From assembly GCF_008704205.1 (NCBI RefSeq), contig NZ_VXLC01000004.1, forward strand, positions 124,001 to 188,000: 64,000 nucleotides of DNA, given 5' to 3'. This document shows positions 36,786-45,362 of this stretch, in pieces. Position 1 is the stretch's first letter. Each line of letters begins with the position of its first letter. Both the position numbers and the translations under genes were made by a program. The notes under the pieces are model-generated. The model saw nothing but the letters and a program-made list of their open reading frames with translations, was not told where the DNA came from and made no database searches. The stretch comes from Nocardia colli. Its GTDB lineage: Bacteria; Actinomycetota; Actinomycetes; Mycobacteriales; Mycobacteriaceae.

Positions 36786-37667
36786 GTGTCCGAACCTGAA
36801 GTTGCTGCTCGTGGGAGTGCCGCGTTGCTCGGTCCCGCCGAAGTGCGGGTGCTGGCCGAGCGGCTCGGCGTGCGCCCGACCAAGCAGCTCGGGCAGAACT
36901 TCGTGCACGATGCGAACACGGTGCGGCGGATCGTCGCGGCGGCCGGGGTCGGGCGCGACGACGTGGTGCTCGAGGTCGGGCCGGGGCTCGGTTCGCTGAC
37001 GCTGGCGCTGCTCGATGTGGTGGATTCGGTGGTCGCCGTCGAGATCGATCCGGTGCTCGCCGAGCATCTGCCGGTGACGGTCGCCGATCGGGCGCCGGAG
37101 CTGGCCGACCGGCTGAAGGTGGTCGAGGCGGATGCGCTGCGGGTCGCGGCCACGGATCTTCCGGTCGTGCCGACCGCGCTGGTGGCGAACCTGCCGTACA
37201 ACGTGGCGGTACCCGTGCTGCTGCATCTGCTGGCCGAATTGCCAAGCATCGCAGTCTCTTTGGTGATGGTGCAGGCGGAGGTTGCGGACCGGCTGGCGGC
37301 CGCTCCCGGCAGTCGCATCTATGGCGTACCCAGTGTGAAGGCGGGGTTCTTCGGCACCGTTCGCCGCGCGGGCGCGGTCGGTACCCAGGTCTTCTGGCCG
37401 GTTCCACGCGTCGACTCCGGCCTGGTTCGCGTCGACCGCTACACCGAACCGCCGTGGCCGATCGACGAAGAACATCGTCGCCGCGTCTGGGAGGTGGTCG
37501 ACGCCGCCTTCGCACAACGCCGCAAAACGCTCCGCGCCGCCCTGTCCGGCTGGGCCGGGTCCCCGGCCGAAGCCGAGCGCCGTCTGCTCGCCGCCGGCAT
37601 CGCCCCCACTGCCCGCGGCGAAACCCTCGATACCGCCGCCTTCGTTCGCTTGGCGGCGCAGGGCTAG
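36786..37667 (+). CDS. rsmA: 16S rRNA dimethyladenosine transferase KsgA
   Basis: Dimethylates two adjacent adenines (A1518 and A1519, E. coli numbering) near the 3' end of 16S rRNA, a late check on 30S assembly. The 293-residue enzyme shows [15 protein letters not shown] at the start, the SAM loop [15 protein letters not shown], and the catalytic NLPYN motif near residue 138, all intact. Its start is GTG 36786. In mycobacteria ispE follows directly, as I recall. Here a 6.7-kb set of accessory genes separates them, so the ancestral operon has been split. Confidence 0.96.
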   Translation: MSEPEVAARGSAALLGPAEVRVLAERLGVRPTKQLGQNFVHDANTVRRIVAAAGVGRDDVVLEVGPGLGSLTLALLDVVDSVVAVEIDPVLAEHLPVTVADRAPELADRLKVVEADALRVAATDLPVVPTALVANLPYNVAVPVLLHLLAELPSIAVSLVMVQAEVADRLAAAPGSRIYGVPSVKAGFFGTVRRAGAVGTQVFWPVPRVDSGLVRVDRYTEPPWPIDEEHRRRVWEVVDAAFAQRRKTLRAALSGWAGSPAEAERRLLAAGIAPTARGETLDTAAFVRLAAQG

Positions 37668-37668
37668 C

Positions 37669-38904
37669 TCAGGGCGCGACCGCGGTATGCGCGCGCGTGA
37701 ATTCGACTGGCAGGGTGCGCAGTCCGCGCAGCACCGGGCTGGCGATGCGGACCGGCGCGCCGTTCGGTGCGACATCCGGTAGGCGGCGCATGATCTCCTC
37801 GATGGCCGCGGTCGCCTCGATGCGGGCCAGCGCGTTGCCGATGCAGTAGTGGGTGCCCGAGCCGAATGCGAGATGGTCAGCGATATTCGGGCGGTCCAGC
37901 CGGAATTCGTCCGGATCGGGCCAGTGGCCGGGGTCACGGTTGGCCGCGCCGATCAACGGGAGCACGTAGGCGCCGGCGGGAATCGTGGTGTCGCTCAACG
38001 AGATATCGGTGACGGCTCGGCGCAGCAGTCCCTGGCCCGGGCCGTCGAAGCGGAGGGTTTCCGCGACCACCGCCGCGGCCGCGGGTGGATCATCGCGGAG
38101 TTGCTGCCGCAGGTCCGGGCGGTCGAAGACGGCGAGCATGGCGTTGGCGACCAGGTTGGTGGTGGTCTCGTTGCCCGCGGCGAGCAGCAGGATGCAGAAG
38201 TTGACGATCTCCGGGGTGGTCAGCGCGTCGTCGCCGGTGCCGGCCACCAGCAGGCTGATCAGGTCGTCGCCCGGGTCGCGCCGACGCCTGCGCGCGGTGC
38301 GGAAGAAGAACCAGGAGATGGCTATCGCGCTGCGGAACATGGCGACCCGGGAGCCGCCGGTGAGCAGTCCGTTGACCAGATCGTCGGACCAGCGTTTGAA
38401 GTCGGCGTTGCGGGCCTCGGGTACGCCGAGCATTTCCGCGATGATGGCGGTCGGCAGCGGCGAGGCGAGATCGCGGACGAGATCCGCCGGGTGGTCGGCG
38501 GTCAGCATCGCGTCGACGAGCTGGGCGCTGATCTCGCGAATCCTCGGCTCCCAGGCGGTGATTCGGCGCGGGGTGAACGCGCGGCCGACCTTGCGTCGCA
38601 GGATCGTGTGGTCCGGCGGATCGCTGATGAGCAGCACGCGCACCGCGGTGAGGCGGGAAAGGAGGTGGCTCAACCATTTCGGCGGAGTCATGCCGGGGTT
38701 GAACGGATCGGATTCGATGGCGCCCACCGCGGAGGAGAACCGTTGCGCATCCCGCACGACCGTGCGCACGTCGTCGTAGCGGCTGACGATCCACAGGTCG
38801 GGATCGAGCGAGTGGTAGACCGGCGCCTCCGCGCGCAGCCGGGCGTAGCTCGGGTGCGGATCGGCGATGACCGCCGGATCGTTCAGATCGAAAGTGTGCG
38901 TCAT
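37669..38904 (-). CDS. Cytochrome P450
   Basis: A soluble class I P450 of 411 residues that needs a ferredoxin partner. All landmarks are intact: I-helix AAGNETTTN near residue 242, the ExxR motif as ETLR near residue 280, and the heme loop FGSGTHYCIGNALARIE with the Cys near residue 350. No ferredoxin or reductase gene is adjacent. The TetR gene upstream overlaps its start by four bases (38901-38904), so the two form one operon and the regulator likely senses a substrate. Its end almost meets the ksgA stop, with convergent transcription. It is unlike the decayed P450 at 4530-5201. Confidence 0.93.
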   Translation of the reverse strand: MTHTFDLNDPAVIADPHPSYARLRAEAPVYHSLDPDLWIVSRYDDVRTVVRDAQRFSSAVGAIESDPFNPGMTPPKWLSHLLSRLTAVRVLLISDPPDHTILRRKVGRAFTPRRITAWEPRIREISAQLVDAMLTADHPADLVRDLASPLPTAIIAEMLGVPEARNADFKRWSDDLVNGLLTGGSRVAMFRSAIAISWFFFRTARRRRRDPGDDLISLLVAGTGDDALTTPEIVNFCILLLAAGNETTTNLVANAMLAVFDRPDLRQQLRDDPPAAAAVVAETLRFDGPGQGLLRRAVTDISLSDTTIPAGAYVLPLIGAANRDPGHWPDPDEFRLDRPNIADHLAFGSGTHYCIGNALARIEATAAIEEIMRRLPDVAPNGAPVRIASPVLRGLRTLPVEFTRAHTAVAP

Positions 38905-39497
38905 GGTTTCGCCCCCAGTGTGATCAGCAGTGAATCGACCCATTCGTCCACGAAGCGCGCGTCGTCCAGGTCGAACGGCGGGTGGTGATAGACGTTCGTC
39001 AGCACCCAGTAGTTCTCGATGGCGCCGAGCCAGATCGTCGTCATCGCGGCGAAGTCGCGCTCCGGCAACCCCGCTTGCTCGGCCCGCTCGGCCAGCCACT
39101 TGGCCAGGAAGTCGTACGACGGCTCGAACAGTCGCTCCCTGGCCGCCGCCATCACCTCGGGAAACTGGTCGCTCTCCTTCATCATCACGCGAATCAGGTT
39201 GCGCCAGTTGGACATCAGCAGCAGCGAGCCCCGCGCCACCAGGATGAGTTCCGCGCGCAGGTCGCCCAGCGGGAACATCGGCGCCATGGCGAAGCCGGTC
39301 TCGGCCAGCTGAATCGCACCCTCGACGGCCGCGGCGAGCACCTGCTCTTTCGAGCTGAAATGCGTGTACAGCGCCCCGGATCGAGGCGAAAGCCCGGCGG
39401 CCTCTTCGATCGCGGCCACACTCGTCGCGGCGTATCCCTGCTCGGCGAACAGGCGCAGCGCTTGGGCGACAATCCGTTCCCGCGTACCGTCCGCCAC
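38901..39497 (-). CDS. TetR-family regulator cotranscribed with the P450
   Basis: A 198-residue TetR repressor. The HTH is visible as ERIVAQALRLFAEQGYAATS followed by VAAIEEAAGLSPRSGALYTHF and SSKEQVL. The start is taken as GTG 39497, which follows GGGGA at good spacing and places the HTH at the usual distance; a longer frame to 39626 encodes a basic extension that looks unnatural. The stop overlaps the P450 ATG by four bases. It probably controls its own operon, and about 135 bases upstream separate it from a divergent GNAT gene. Confidence 0.88.
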   Translation of the reverse strand: MADGTRERIVAQALRLFAEQGYAATSVAAIEEAAGLSPRSGALYTHFSSKEQVLAAAVEGAIQLAETGFAMAPMFPLGDLRAELILVARGSLLLMSNWRNLIRVMMKESDQFPEVMAAARERLFEPSYDFLAKWLAERAEQAGLPERDFAAMTTIWLGAIENYWVLTNVYHHPPFDLDDARFVDEWVDSLLITLGAKP

Positions 39498-39632
39498 GGT
39501 TTCCCCAATCAGCTGCTTACTCTTTCCAAGTGTGCGCTTGGATATCGGGCGAGGCAATGATGCTGAGCCACCGAAAGGAACTCGCGAAATAAGCGCGGGT
39601 GCTGACGGTTGGTCGGTGATTACCATAGCGCG

Positions 39633-40463
39633 GTGCCTGGGATCGTTGCGGAAGAAGTGCTGGTTCGTCAGCTCGGAGTAGGGGATCTGCCGGCTTGTCT
39701 GGATCTCGCCGCGGATCGGGAATGGCCGCGTGAGGAAGTCAAGTGGCGGTTATTACTGGAACTCGGCGGTGGCTTCGGAATCGACGATCCGCGTGGAGGT
39801 TTGGCGGCCACGGTTTTCCTGACCGAGGTGGCGCCGGGAATCGGCGCGGTGGGCATGCTGCTGGTTGCGAGCCGGCATGGTGGCCGGGGTCTGGGCCGTC
39901 GATTGATGGAAGCGGCATTGAGCACTGCCGACTGTGCAACGGTGTTCTTGTATGCGACCGAGGCGGGCAGGCCGTTGTATACGAAGCTGGGATTTCGGGT
40001 TGTGGACGAGGTCGTTTCGCACACCGGCGTATTCACGCGAGGTGCGCACGCCTTGGGGCTGCCGATCGATGAAACCGGCGACCTGTCGGCGCTGGCCAGT
40101 CTTGATCGGCGGGCATTCGGTGCCGACCGGAGCGTGTTGTTGCGGTCTGTGCTTGGGATCGCCGACCGGGTGGTTGTTGCGGAGGGCGGTTACGTGATTG
40201 CGTGGCGCAACTTGGGCACGGTGCAGGCGGGCCCGTTGGTTGCGGACTCGATAGGCACGGCGACGGCGTTGCTCGATGCTGTGCTCCCGGAAGGGGGTTC
40301 GGCGCGGGTCGATGTAGGCGGCGGTGCGGTTGCCGAGCTCGGCGGTTGGCTGGTCGAGCGCGGGCTGACAGCCAGGCCGCCGTTGCCGCTCATGGTGCTG
40401 GGCGTGGATTTGCCCGGACAACGGGTGATGTTGCGGTCGCCGTTTGCGCAGGCGCTGGGCTGA
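39633..40463 (+). CDS. GNAT acetyltransferase with degenerate second domain
   Basis: A 276-residue acetyltransferase. The N-terminal GNAT domain has an intact acetyl-CoA loop, VASRHGGRGLGRRLMEAAL (R-x-x-G-x-G), near residue 80, and LGFRVVDE at the end of that domain (about residue 120). The second half, from GDLSALASLDRRAFGADRS, resembles a second GNAT-like or SCP2-like module, as in acetyltransferases with a following Acetyltransf_18 domain. The start GTG 39633 sits 6-7 bases after a TACCAT hexamer that may be a -10 box, so the mRNA could be leaderless. Substrate unknown. It is divergent from the TetR/P450 operon. Confidence 0.82.
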   Translation: MPGIVAEEVLVRQLGVGDLPACLDLAADREWPREEVKWRLLLELGGGFGIDDPRGGLAATVFLTEVAPGIGAVGMLLVASRHGGRGLGRRLMEAALSTADCATVFLYATEAGRPLYTKLGFRVVDEVVSHTGVFTRGAHALGLPIDETGDLSALASLDRRAFGADRSVLLRSVLGIADRVVVAEGGYVIAWRNLGTVQAGPLVADSIGTATALLDAVLPEGGSARVDVGGGAVAELGGWLVERGLTARPPLPLMVLGVDLPGQRVMLRSPFAQALG

Positions 40464-40796
40464 GCATCAGATAACGATTGGGGCTCAGGGGCTTTCGCTG
40501 GGCAGTGCTGGTCGGCGGTCTCCGTACGGCAAGCACCGACCTAGGCGTACTGGTCGGTTTGTGTTGCGGCGGAACTGAATACACGCGTCATGCACCTGCA
40601 TCGAGAACGTGTTCTATCCACGAATCCGGCCATGCACATTGTGGATAACTTATCTTTGCCATTTTTGTGGCAGGGGTCACGATCGCTGTGGCGACGTCGA
40701 TTCGGTTGTGTCTCATATCGATCCGCGTGACCCGAGAAGTGCAGGTCAGGCTGCCGATCGGCGGCTCGATCGAGCGCGCACCGGCGAGTGTGGACG
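40464..40796. other. Gene-free stretch with DnaA-box-like sequences
   Basis: No supported gene in 333 bases. It holds a perfect 9-mer TGTGGATAA at 40640-40648 (E. coli-type DnaA box on the minus strand) and a two-mismatch copy CTATCCACG at 40614-40622. Composition is less GC-rich than the neighbours. No replication gene is nearby. Confidence 0.45.
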
Positions 40797-41705
40797 TCAG
40801 TGCCCGCCACCCTGATGCGGCGCGCCGCCGGATGTGGATGAGCCTGTGGATGATTCGACCGTAGGTGCTTCCATGGTGAACTCGGCGGTGTGCACCGCGC
40901 CGCCGTGGGAGAAGTCTAGATACAGCCGATACGGGCCCGCACTCGGGGCCTGTGCATGGAACGCGACCTCGGGTCCGGCGGGGGTGCGGCCGATCTCGCC
41001 TTCCGGATGCACGTGCAGATAGGCGAGGTCGTTCGCGCGCAAAGCGACGAGATGCGCGTAGGCGCCGAGGTACGGTTCGAGGTTGGTCACCGGTGTGCCA
41101 TCGCGGGTGATGGTGAACCGCAGCTCGCTGCCGGCCGTGCGGAGATCGCCGGTCGCGGTGACCTGGTAACCGTCCGTTGCCGCGGTCCGTGCGGGCGGCG
41201 GAAGTGGTTGTAGCGCAGCCGTTCCGGTCACGGAGACGGTCCGGCTGAGGACCAGTCCGCCGGGTCCGCTGCCGTCGGTTTCCGGCATGAAGTCGGTGAA
41301 CACCCGATACGTCCCGGGCTGCGCCCAGGTCCAATCGATCGACCAGGTGCCGGCCGTGTCCATGGTCGGATGTACGTGCCGGTACTGCGTGGCGTCGGAC
41401 CGGACGATGATCAGGTGCAGCTTCTTGTCGTGCTGGGTCCGGAACCCGACGACCGGCGCGCCGTCCGGCCCGGTGATCCGAAAGCGCAGGGCACCGGCTT
41501 GATTCGGCTCCGTCGGCGCGGTCAGGTCGGTGAGGGTGTAGCCGGATCGAGTCTCCGACAGCCCGGTGTCCGACCCGGCCGAGCTCGTCGTGCGGTCCGC
41601 GGCGCGCTCGGCCGGATCGCCGACCAGGGCGCCGATGCCGAGCGCGGCACCGAACAGCACGACGAGCGCGCCACCGAAGGCGGCGAACTTCAGCCGGTCC
41701 TGCAT
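40797..41705 (-). CDS. Membrane-anchored copper-associated protein with His motifs
   Basis: A 302-residue protein with an N-terminal membrane helix (FAAFGGALVVLFGAALGIGA) and an extracytoplasmic beta-rich body made of two similar halves. Each half carries a His pair: YRHVHPTMD near residue 110 and YLHVHPEGE near residue 230. Later it has HGGAVHTAEF, and it ends with a His tail (APHQGGGH). It directly follows, with a TGATG overlap, a CopZ-like chaperone gene, so binding copper outside the membrane is the natural inference. I recall similar proteins next to CopZ and CtpV-type ATPases; here no ATPase is present. The family is not named with certainty. Confidence 0.7.
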   Translation of the reverse strand: MQDRLKFAAFGGALVVLFGAALGIGALVGDPAERAADRTTSSAGSDTGLSETRSGYTLTDLTAPTEPNQAGALRFRITGPDGAPVVGFRTQHDKKLHLIIVRSDATQYRHVHPTMDTAGTWSIDWTWAQPGTYRVFTDFMPETDGSGPGGLVLSRTVSVTGTAALQPLPPPARTAATDGYQVTATGDLRTAGSELRFTITRDGTPVTNLEPYLGAYAHLVALRANDLAYLHVHPEGEIGRTPAGPEVAFHAQAPSAGPYRLYLDFSHGGAVHTAEFTMEAPTVESSTGSSTSGGAPHQGGGH

Positions 41706-41911
41706 CAGACCGCGACCTCGTAGCCCGCCTCGTCCACGGCGGCCAGGATGGCGCTGTCGGCGATCGGCGCGGCGCTGTCGACCGTGACCGCGCCGCTGGC
41801 GAGATCCACATCGACACCGGTGACACCGTCGATCTTGCCGATCTCCGTCTTGACGGAGCTCACGCAGTGCCCGCAGGTCATCCCCGTGACGGTGTAGGTG
41901 GAACTGGGCAT
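41705..41911 (-). CDS. CopZ-like heavy-metal-associated chaperone
   Basis: A 68-residue HMA-domain copper chaperone. The metal motif GMTCGHCVSSV has the two Cys of MxCxxC. The fold order matches: strand TYTVTG, helix, GVTGVDVDLASGAVTV, then the second helix AILAAVDEAGYEV. It starts at ATG 41911, about 60 bases from a CsoR-like palindrome (41972-41988). It overlaps the copper-associated membrane protein gene downstream. No CsoR regulator gene or copper ATPase lies beside it in this window. Confidence 0.9.
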   Translation of the reverse strand: MPSSTYTVTGMTCGHCVSSVKTEIGKIDGVTGVDVDLASGAVTVDSAAPIADSAILAAVDEAGYEVAV

Positions 41912-41971
41912 CTCCGACTCCTTCGCTCATTCTCCATCATACGGGCCGGGGGTACCCCGACTCGATCGAAC

Positions 41972-41988
41972 ATACCCCCAGTGGGTAT
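41972..41988. promoter_or_regulatory. CsoR-type copper operator, ATACCCCCAGTGGGTAT
   Basis: A 17-bp inverted repeat with arms ATACCC and GGGTAT, which matches CsoR operators known from several Gram-positive bacteria. It is about 60 bases upstream of the CopZ-like gene. A second GGGGTACCCC palindrome lies at about 41949-41958. Confidence 0.7.
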
Positions 41989-42012
41989 TGCACGCAAGTG
42001 CTGGAATCCCGC

Positions 42013-42822
42013 TCATCGCGCACGCCACGACCGTACTGCGAGCGTCGCCGCGGCGACGAAAACCGCTCCGACCGCAGTGATCACGATGTGTGGTGGTTCG
42101 TAGGTCGCGTCGCCCGCGGTCAGGTAGATCCCGACATTGATCAGCCAGTGCCCGACCGCCGCGATCAGCACCCGCTGCCGGAAGCCGCCGGTGCCGAACG
42201 TGCCGAGCAGCGCGGCGAACGCCATGGTCGAGACAAAGAACGACACCGCGACCACCGGACCCGCGCCGAATGCTTGCACGTGCCACAGTGCCCACGTCGC
42301 GCCGGTTACGGCGATCGCCACGGACCGGCGCGTCCGCGATTCCAGCAGCGGTTGCAGGAATCCGCGCCACCCGATCTCCTCGCCGGTCGCGCCGATGAGC
42401 TGGATCACGAAGAACACCACGAAGGGCACGCCGCCGACGGCCGCCGGACCGACGAGATCGTGCCCCGCCAATGCTGTTGCCCCGGCGATCAATAACGCCA
42501 AAAAAATGCACGCCGCCACGATGTAGCCGAGATTCTCGCGAACTTGCCGGGCAGGCACCGACGCCGGAAATAGTGGGCCGAGAAACTTGCGACCGACGAG
42601 CCAGGTAACCAGTGCGCCGAGGGCGGGCGCGAATTGAACCACCGACAAGGCCGCCGGATCGATCCCCGAAACCGGTTGCAGCGCAAGCATTGCCGCCGAG
42701 GCGAGCAGCGTGGCAAAAATGTAGATTCCGATGAATGCCCAGAAGATTCGCGCGGTTGGCGCCGAAACTTGCTGAGCTGCGTAGTCGAAAGTGGCGGTAG
42801 GACTTTCAGGTCTATCTATCAT
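42013..42822 (-). CDS. CPBP intramembrane metalloprotease
   Basis: A CAAX-protease/bacteriocin-processing (CPBP) family membrane protein of 269 residues with about eight hydrophobic segments. The catalytic motifs are present: GATGEEIGWRGF (EExxxR) near residue 150, TWALWHVQAF (His) near residue 190, and a third motif AAVGHWLINVGIY with HxxxN-type residues. Such proteins often process peptides or act in immunity to bacteriocins. I chose ATG 42822 (MIDRPES); ATG 42861 adds a basic run that seems unlikely. The gene is unrelated to the copper operon beyond reading in the same direction. Confidence 0.87.
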   Translation of the reverse strand: MIDRPESPTATFDYAAQQVSAPTARIFWAFIGIYIFATLLASAAMLALQPVSGIDPAALSVVQFAPALGALVTWLVGRKFLGPLFPASVPARQVRENLGYIVAACIFLALLIAGATALAGHDLVGPAAVGGVPFVVFFVIQLIGATGEEIGWRGFLQPLLESRTRRSVAIAVTGATWALWHVQAFGAGPVVAVSFFVSTMAFAALLGTFGTGGFRQRVLIAAVGHWLINVGIYLTAGDATYEPPHIVITAVGAVFVAAATLAVRSWRAR

Positions 42823-42913
42823 CAGGAAATCGTCACATCGCGCCGGTGTCGTTGCCCTCATGCTTCAGGGCCATTTGTGCTGCTGTGACCTCATACTTCC
42901 GGTGCGACACTGC

Positions 42914-43513
42914 CTAGTTTGTCCGGCCCCAGCCGTACATCGCCAATTCGGCGACCTTCTCCAGTTCCGCCCGGCTCGCACCATCCCTGGCCGCGTGCGA
43001 CATTCCCTGCAGCACCGTGCCGACATAGCGGGCCAACGTCGACGCGTCGTCCTTGGTGACCAGCACGCCCGAGTCGATATCGACCTGAATCCGGTCGGTG
43101 AACAACTGGAGATTCCGACTGCGCAGCCCCTGCAGCATGTCCGCGACCTCACCGCTGTTCGTGTTGATGCCGGCGCTGATCACCAGGCAACCGCGCGGAT
43201 AGTTCGGCCGGGTGTACTCCGCGGCCGCCTCGTGCAGCGTGCGCCGGATCGCCGCCGCCGCGGTCGGCTCCTCGGCCAGTGCCCGCCCGATGAAGTCGCC
43301 GTACTTCGCGCCGAAGCTCTCGACCGCCTCCTTGAACAGCGTCGTCTTGTCGCCGAACGCCGCGTAGAGACTCGGCGCGCCGATGCCCATCGCCGTGGTC
43401 AGGTCACCGATCGAGGTGGCCTCGTAACCGCGTTGCCAGAACAGCCGCAGCGCCTGCTCCAGCGCGGCGTCCCGATCGAACGAACGCGGCCTGCCGCGGG
43501 TCGTAGGGCTCAT
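42914..43513 (-). CDS. TetR-family regulator, YafC/AcrR-type
   Basis: A 199-residue TetR regulator. The HTH is ALEQALRLFWQRGYEATS, then IGDLTTAMGIGAPSLYAAF and DKTTLFKEAV. The C-terminal part, with RPNYPRGCLVISAGINTNS, matches a TetR subgroup where a Cys may be involved in sensing. It is divergent from the SDR gene over 79 bases that contain two matched 12-bp palindromes, so control of both genes by this protein is strongly implied. The start ATG 43513 gives a normal N-terminus. Confidence 0.92.
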   Translation of the reverse strand: MSPTTRGRPRSFDRDAALEQALRLFWQRGYEATSIGDLTTAMGIGAPSLYAAFGDKTTLFKEAVESFGAKYGDFIGRALAEEPTAAAAIRRTLHEAAAEYTRPNYPRGCLVISAGINTNSGEVADMLQGLRSRNLQLFTDRIQVDIDSGVLVTKDDASTLARYVGTVLQGMSHAARDGASRAELEKVAELAMYGWGRTN

Positions 43514-43526
43514 GGAAATCATTCTA

Positions 43527-43575
43527 TAGCGATCACTAGATATTGTGCTAACGTCCACTTCTGTAGTGATCGCTA
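43527..43575. promoter_or_regulatory. Pair of TetR operators between divergent genes
   Basis: TAGCGATCACTA (43527-43538) and its exact reverse complement TAGTGATCGCTA (43564-43575) lie in the 79-base divergent region. Each is itself a near-palindrome around GATC. Centres are 37 bases apart, one near each start. Confidence 0.85.
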
Positions 43576-43592
43576 GAGAAAGGAACCCCACG

Positions 43593-44345
43593 ATGGGCGC
43601 ACTGACAGGCAAGACCGCACTGGTGACGGGCGGCAGCCGGGGCATCGGCCGAGGCATCGCCGAACGGCTCGGCCGGGACGGGGCGCGGGTGGCGGTGCAC
43701 TACAACGGGAGCGAGCAGGCCGCCGAGGAGGTCGTCACCGGCATCGAGGCCGCGGGCGGGTCAGCCTTCGCGATCCGCGCCGAACTCGGCGTCCCCGACG
43801 ACGCCGCCGCCCTGTGGGCCGCCTTCGACGCGCATGCCGACGGGGTCGACATCCTGGTCAACAACGCCGGCATCGACGGCACCCGCGAACCGATCGAAGG
43901 CACCGACGAGGCCGCCTTCGACCGGGTGTTCGCGGTCAATGCCAAGGCCCCGTTCTTCATCACCAAGCTCGGCCTGGACCGGATGCGCGACGGCGGCCGC
44001 ATCGTCAATCTCTCCACCGGCCTCACCAACGGCGCGCGGATGCCGGAGCTGATCGCGTACACGATGACCAAGGCCGCGCTCGACTCGTTCACCAGCGTGC
44101 TGGCCAAGCAGGTCGGCGCGCGCGGGATCACGGTGAACGCGGTGGCCCCCGGCATCATCGACACCGACATGAACGCGGGCTGGCTGAACAACGCCGAAAC
44201 GGTGGCGATGGTGACACAGATGTCCCCGCTCAAACAGCTCGGTCAGCCCGCCGAAGTGGCCGATGTGGTCGGCTTCCTCGCCTCCGCCGACGCCCGCTGG
44301 GTTACCGGGCAGTGGATCGATGCCACCGGCGGGGGACTGCTGTAA
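43593..44345 (+). CDS. SDR oxidoreductase controlled by divergent TetR
   Basis: A 250-residue SDR oxidoreductase. The cofactor site is LVTGGSRGIGRGIAERLG, then VNNAGIDGT, NLSTGLTNG with the catalytic Ser replaced at the usual place by Thr context, and YTMTKAALDSF with the Tyr and Lys; RITVNAVAPG-type ending is present as GITVNAVAPGIIDTDMN. HYNGSEQ after the second strand favours NADP(H). It resembles FabG-like reductases of unknown substrate. AAAGGAAC precedes ATG 43593. The divergent TetR and its operators suggest induction by an aldehyde or ketone. Confidence 0.9.
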   Translation: MGALTGKTALVTGGSRGIGRGIAERLGRDGARVAVHYNGSEQAAEEVVTGIEAAGGSAFAIRAELGVPDDAAALWAAFDAHADGVDILVNNAGIDGTREPIEGTDEAAFDRVFAVNAKAPFFITKLGLDRMRDGGRIVNLSTGLTNGARMPELIAYTMTKAALDSFTSVLAKQVGARGITVNAVAPGIIDTDMNAGWLNNAETVAMVTQMSPLKQLGQPAEVADVVGFLASADARWVTGQWIDATGGGLL

Positions 44346-44421
44346 CCGAATGATTCACGGACGGTGAAAGGCCGATATCGAGCCGCGCGACGGCCAGGAC
44401 CACCCATTAGGCTTGGGCACC

Positions 44422-45357
44422 GTGCTGTCAGTTGTCCCGAGCCCCATCACCGTGCGCGCGCCGTCGAAGGTGAACCTCCATCTCGGAGTCGGTGACCTGC
44501 GCCCCGATGGGTATCACGACCTGACCACGGTGTTCCAAGCGCTCTCGCTCAGCGACGACGTGGAGATCGCCCCGGCGGGCTCGCTGGCCGTGCGGGTGTC
44601 CGGCGAAGGCGCCGCGGACGTGCCGACCGACCGCACCAATCTGGTCTGGAAGGCCGCGGTCCGGCTCGCGCATCAGGCCGGGCGGGCGCCGCTGGTGGAA
44701 TTCGCGATCGCCAAGGGCATTCCGGTGGCGGGTGGGATGGCCGGCGGCAGCGCGGACGGCGCCGCGGCACTGGTCGGTCTCAACGAACTGTGGGATCTCG
44801 GGCTCACCCGGGACGAACTCGCCGCCGTGGGCGCGGAACTCGGCAGCGACGTGCCGTTCGCCTTGCACGGCGGCACCGCGCTCGGCACCGGACGGGGCGA
44901 ACGTCTGCTTCCGGTGTTGTCCCGCAACAGCTTTCACTGGGTGCTCGCGCTGGCCAAGGGCGGGCTGTCCACCCCTGCGGTATTCGCTGAACTAGATCGC
45001 TTGCGCGCGAACGGAACTCCGCCGCGACTGGGCGAACCACAGCAGCTGATGCAGGCTTTGGCCTTCGGCGATCCGAAACAGCTTGCGCCGCTGCTGGGTA
45101 ACGACTTGCAGGCGGCCGCGCTGTCGCTGAAGCCGGAGTTGCGCCGCACGCTGCGCGCCGGGGTCAACGCGGGCGCGCTCGCCGGTCTGGTCTCCGGCTC
45201 CGGGCCCACCTGCGCATTCCTCTGTGAGAGTGAGGAATCCGCGGTGGCGGTCGCGGCGGAACTGGCGGGCGCGGGCGTCTGTCGCAGCATCCGGACCGCG
45301 AGCGGCCCGGTGCCCGGCGCTCGCGTGCTCAGCAGCGAGACGCCGGGTAAGCGGTAG
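44422..45357 (+). CDS. ispE: 4-diphosphocytidyl-2-C-methyl-D-erythritol kinase
   Basis: The fourth enzyme of the MEP isoprenoid pathway; it phosphorylates CDP-methylerythritol with ATP. The 311-residue GHMP kinase shows [20 protein letters not shown] at the N-terminus, the ATP loop [17 protein letters not shown] and the third motif [11 protein letters not shown]. All key residues are visible. The start is set at GTG 44422, because the sequence then aligns with the family and TAGGCT stands close upstream, which fits a leaderless mRNA; TTG 44413 is possible. In M. tuberculosis it follows ksgA directly, as I recall. Confidence 0.95.
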   Translation: MLSVVPSPITVRAPSKVNLHLGVGDLRPDGYHDLTTVFQALSLSDDVEIAPAGSLAVRVSGEGAADVPTDRTNLVWKAAVRLAHQAGRAPLVEFAIAKGIPVAGGMAGGSADGAAALVGLNELWDLGLTRDELAAVGAELGSDVPFALHGGTALGTGRGERLLPVLSRNSFHWVLALAKGGLSTPAVFAELDRLRANGTPPRLGEPQQLMQALAFGDPKQLAPLLGNDLQAAALSLKPELRRTLRAGVNAGALAGLVSGSGPTCAFLCESEESAVAVAAELAGAGVCRSIRTASGPVPGARVLSSETPGKR

Positions 45358-45362
45358 CCGGC

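Noticed and set aside
37669..38904. A shared origin of the intact P450 and the decayed P450 at 4530-5201
   Set aside because: The I-helix, ExxR region and heme loop differ strongly, so they belong to different P450 families.
40541..40810. Short frame in the gap before the copper-associated gene
   Set aside because: Its product is Arg/Thr-rich and has no structure; it overlaps the real gene's end and has no start signal.
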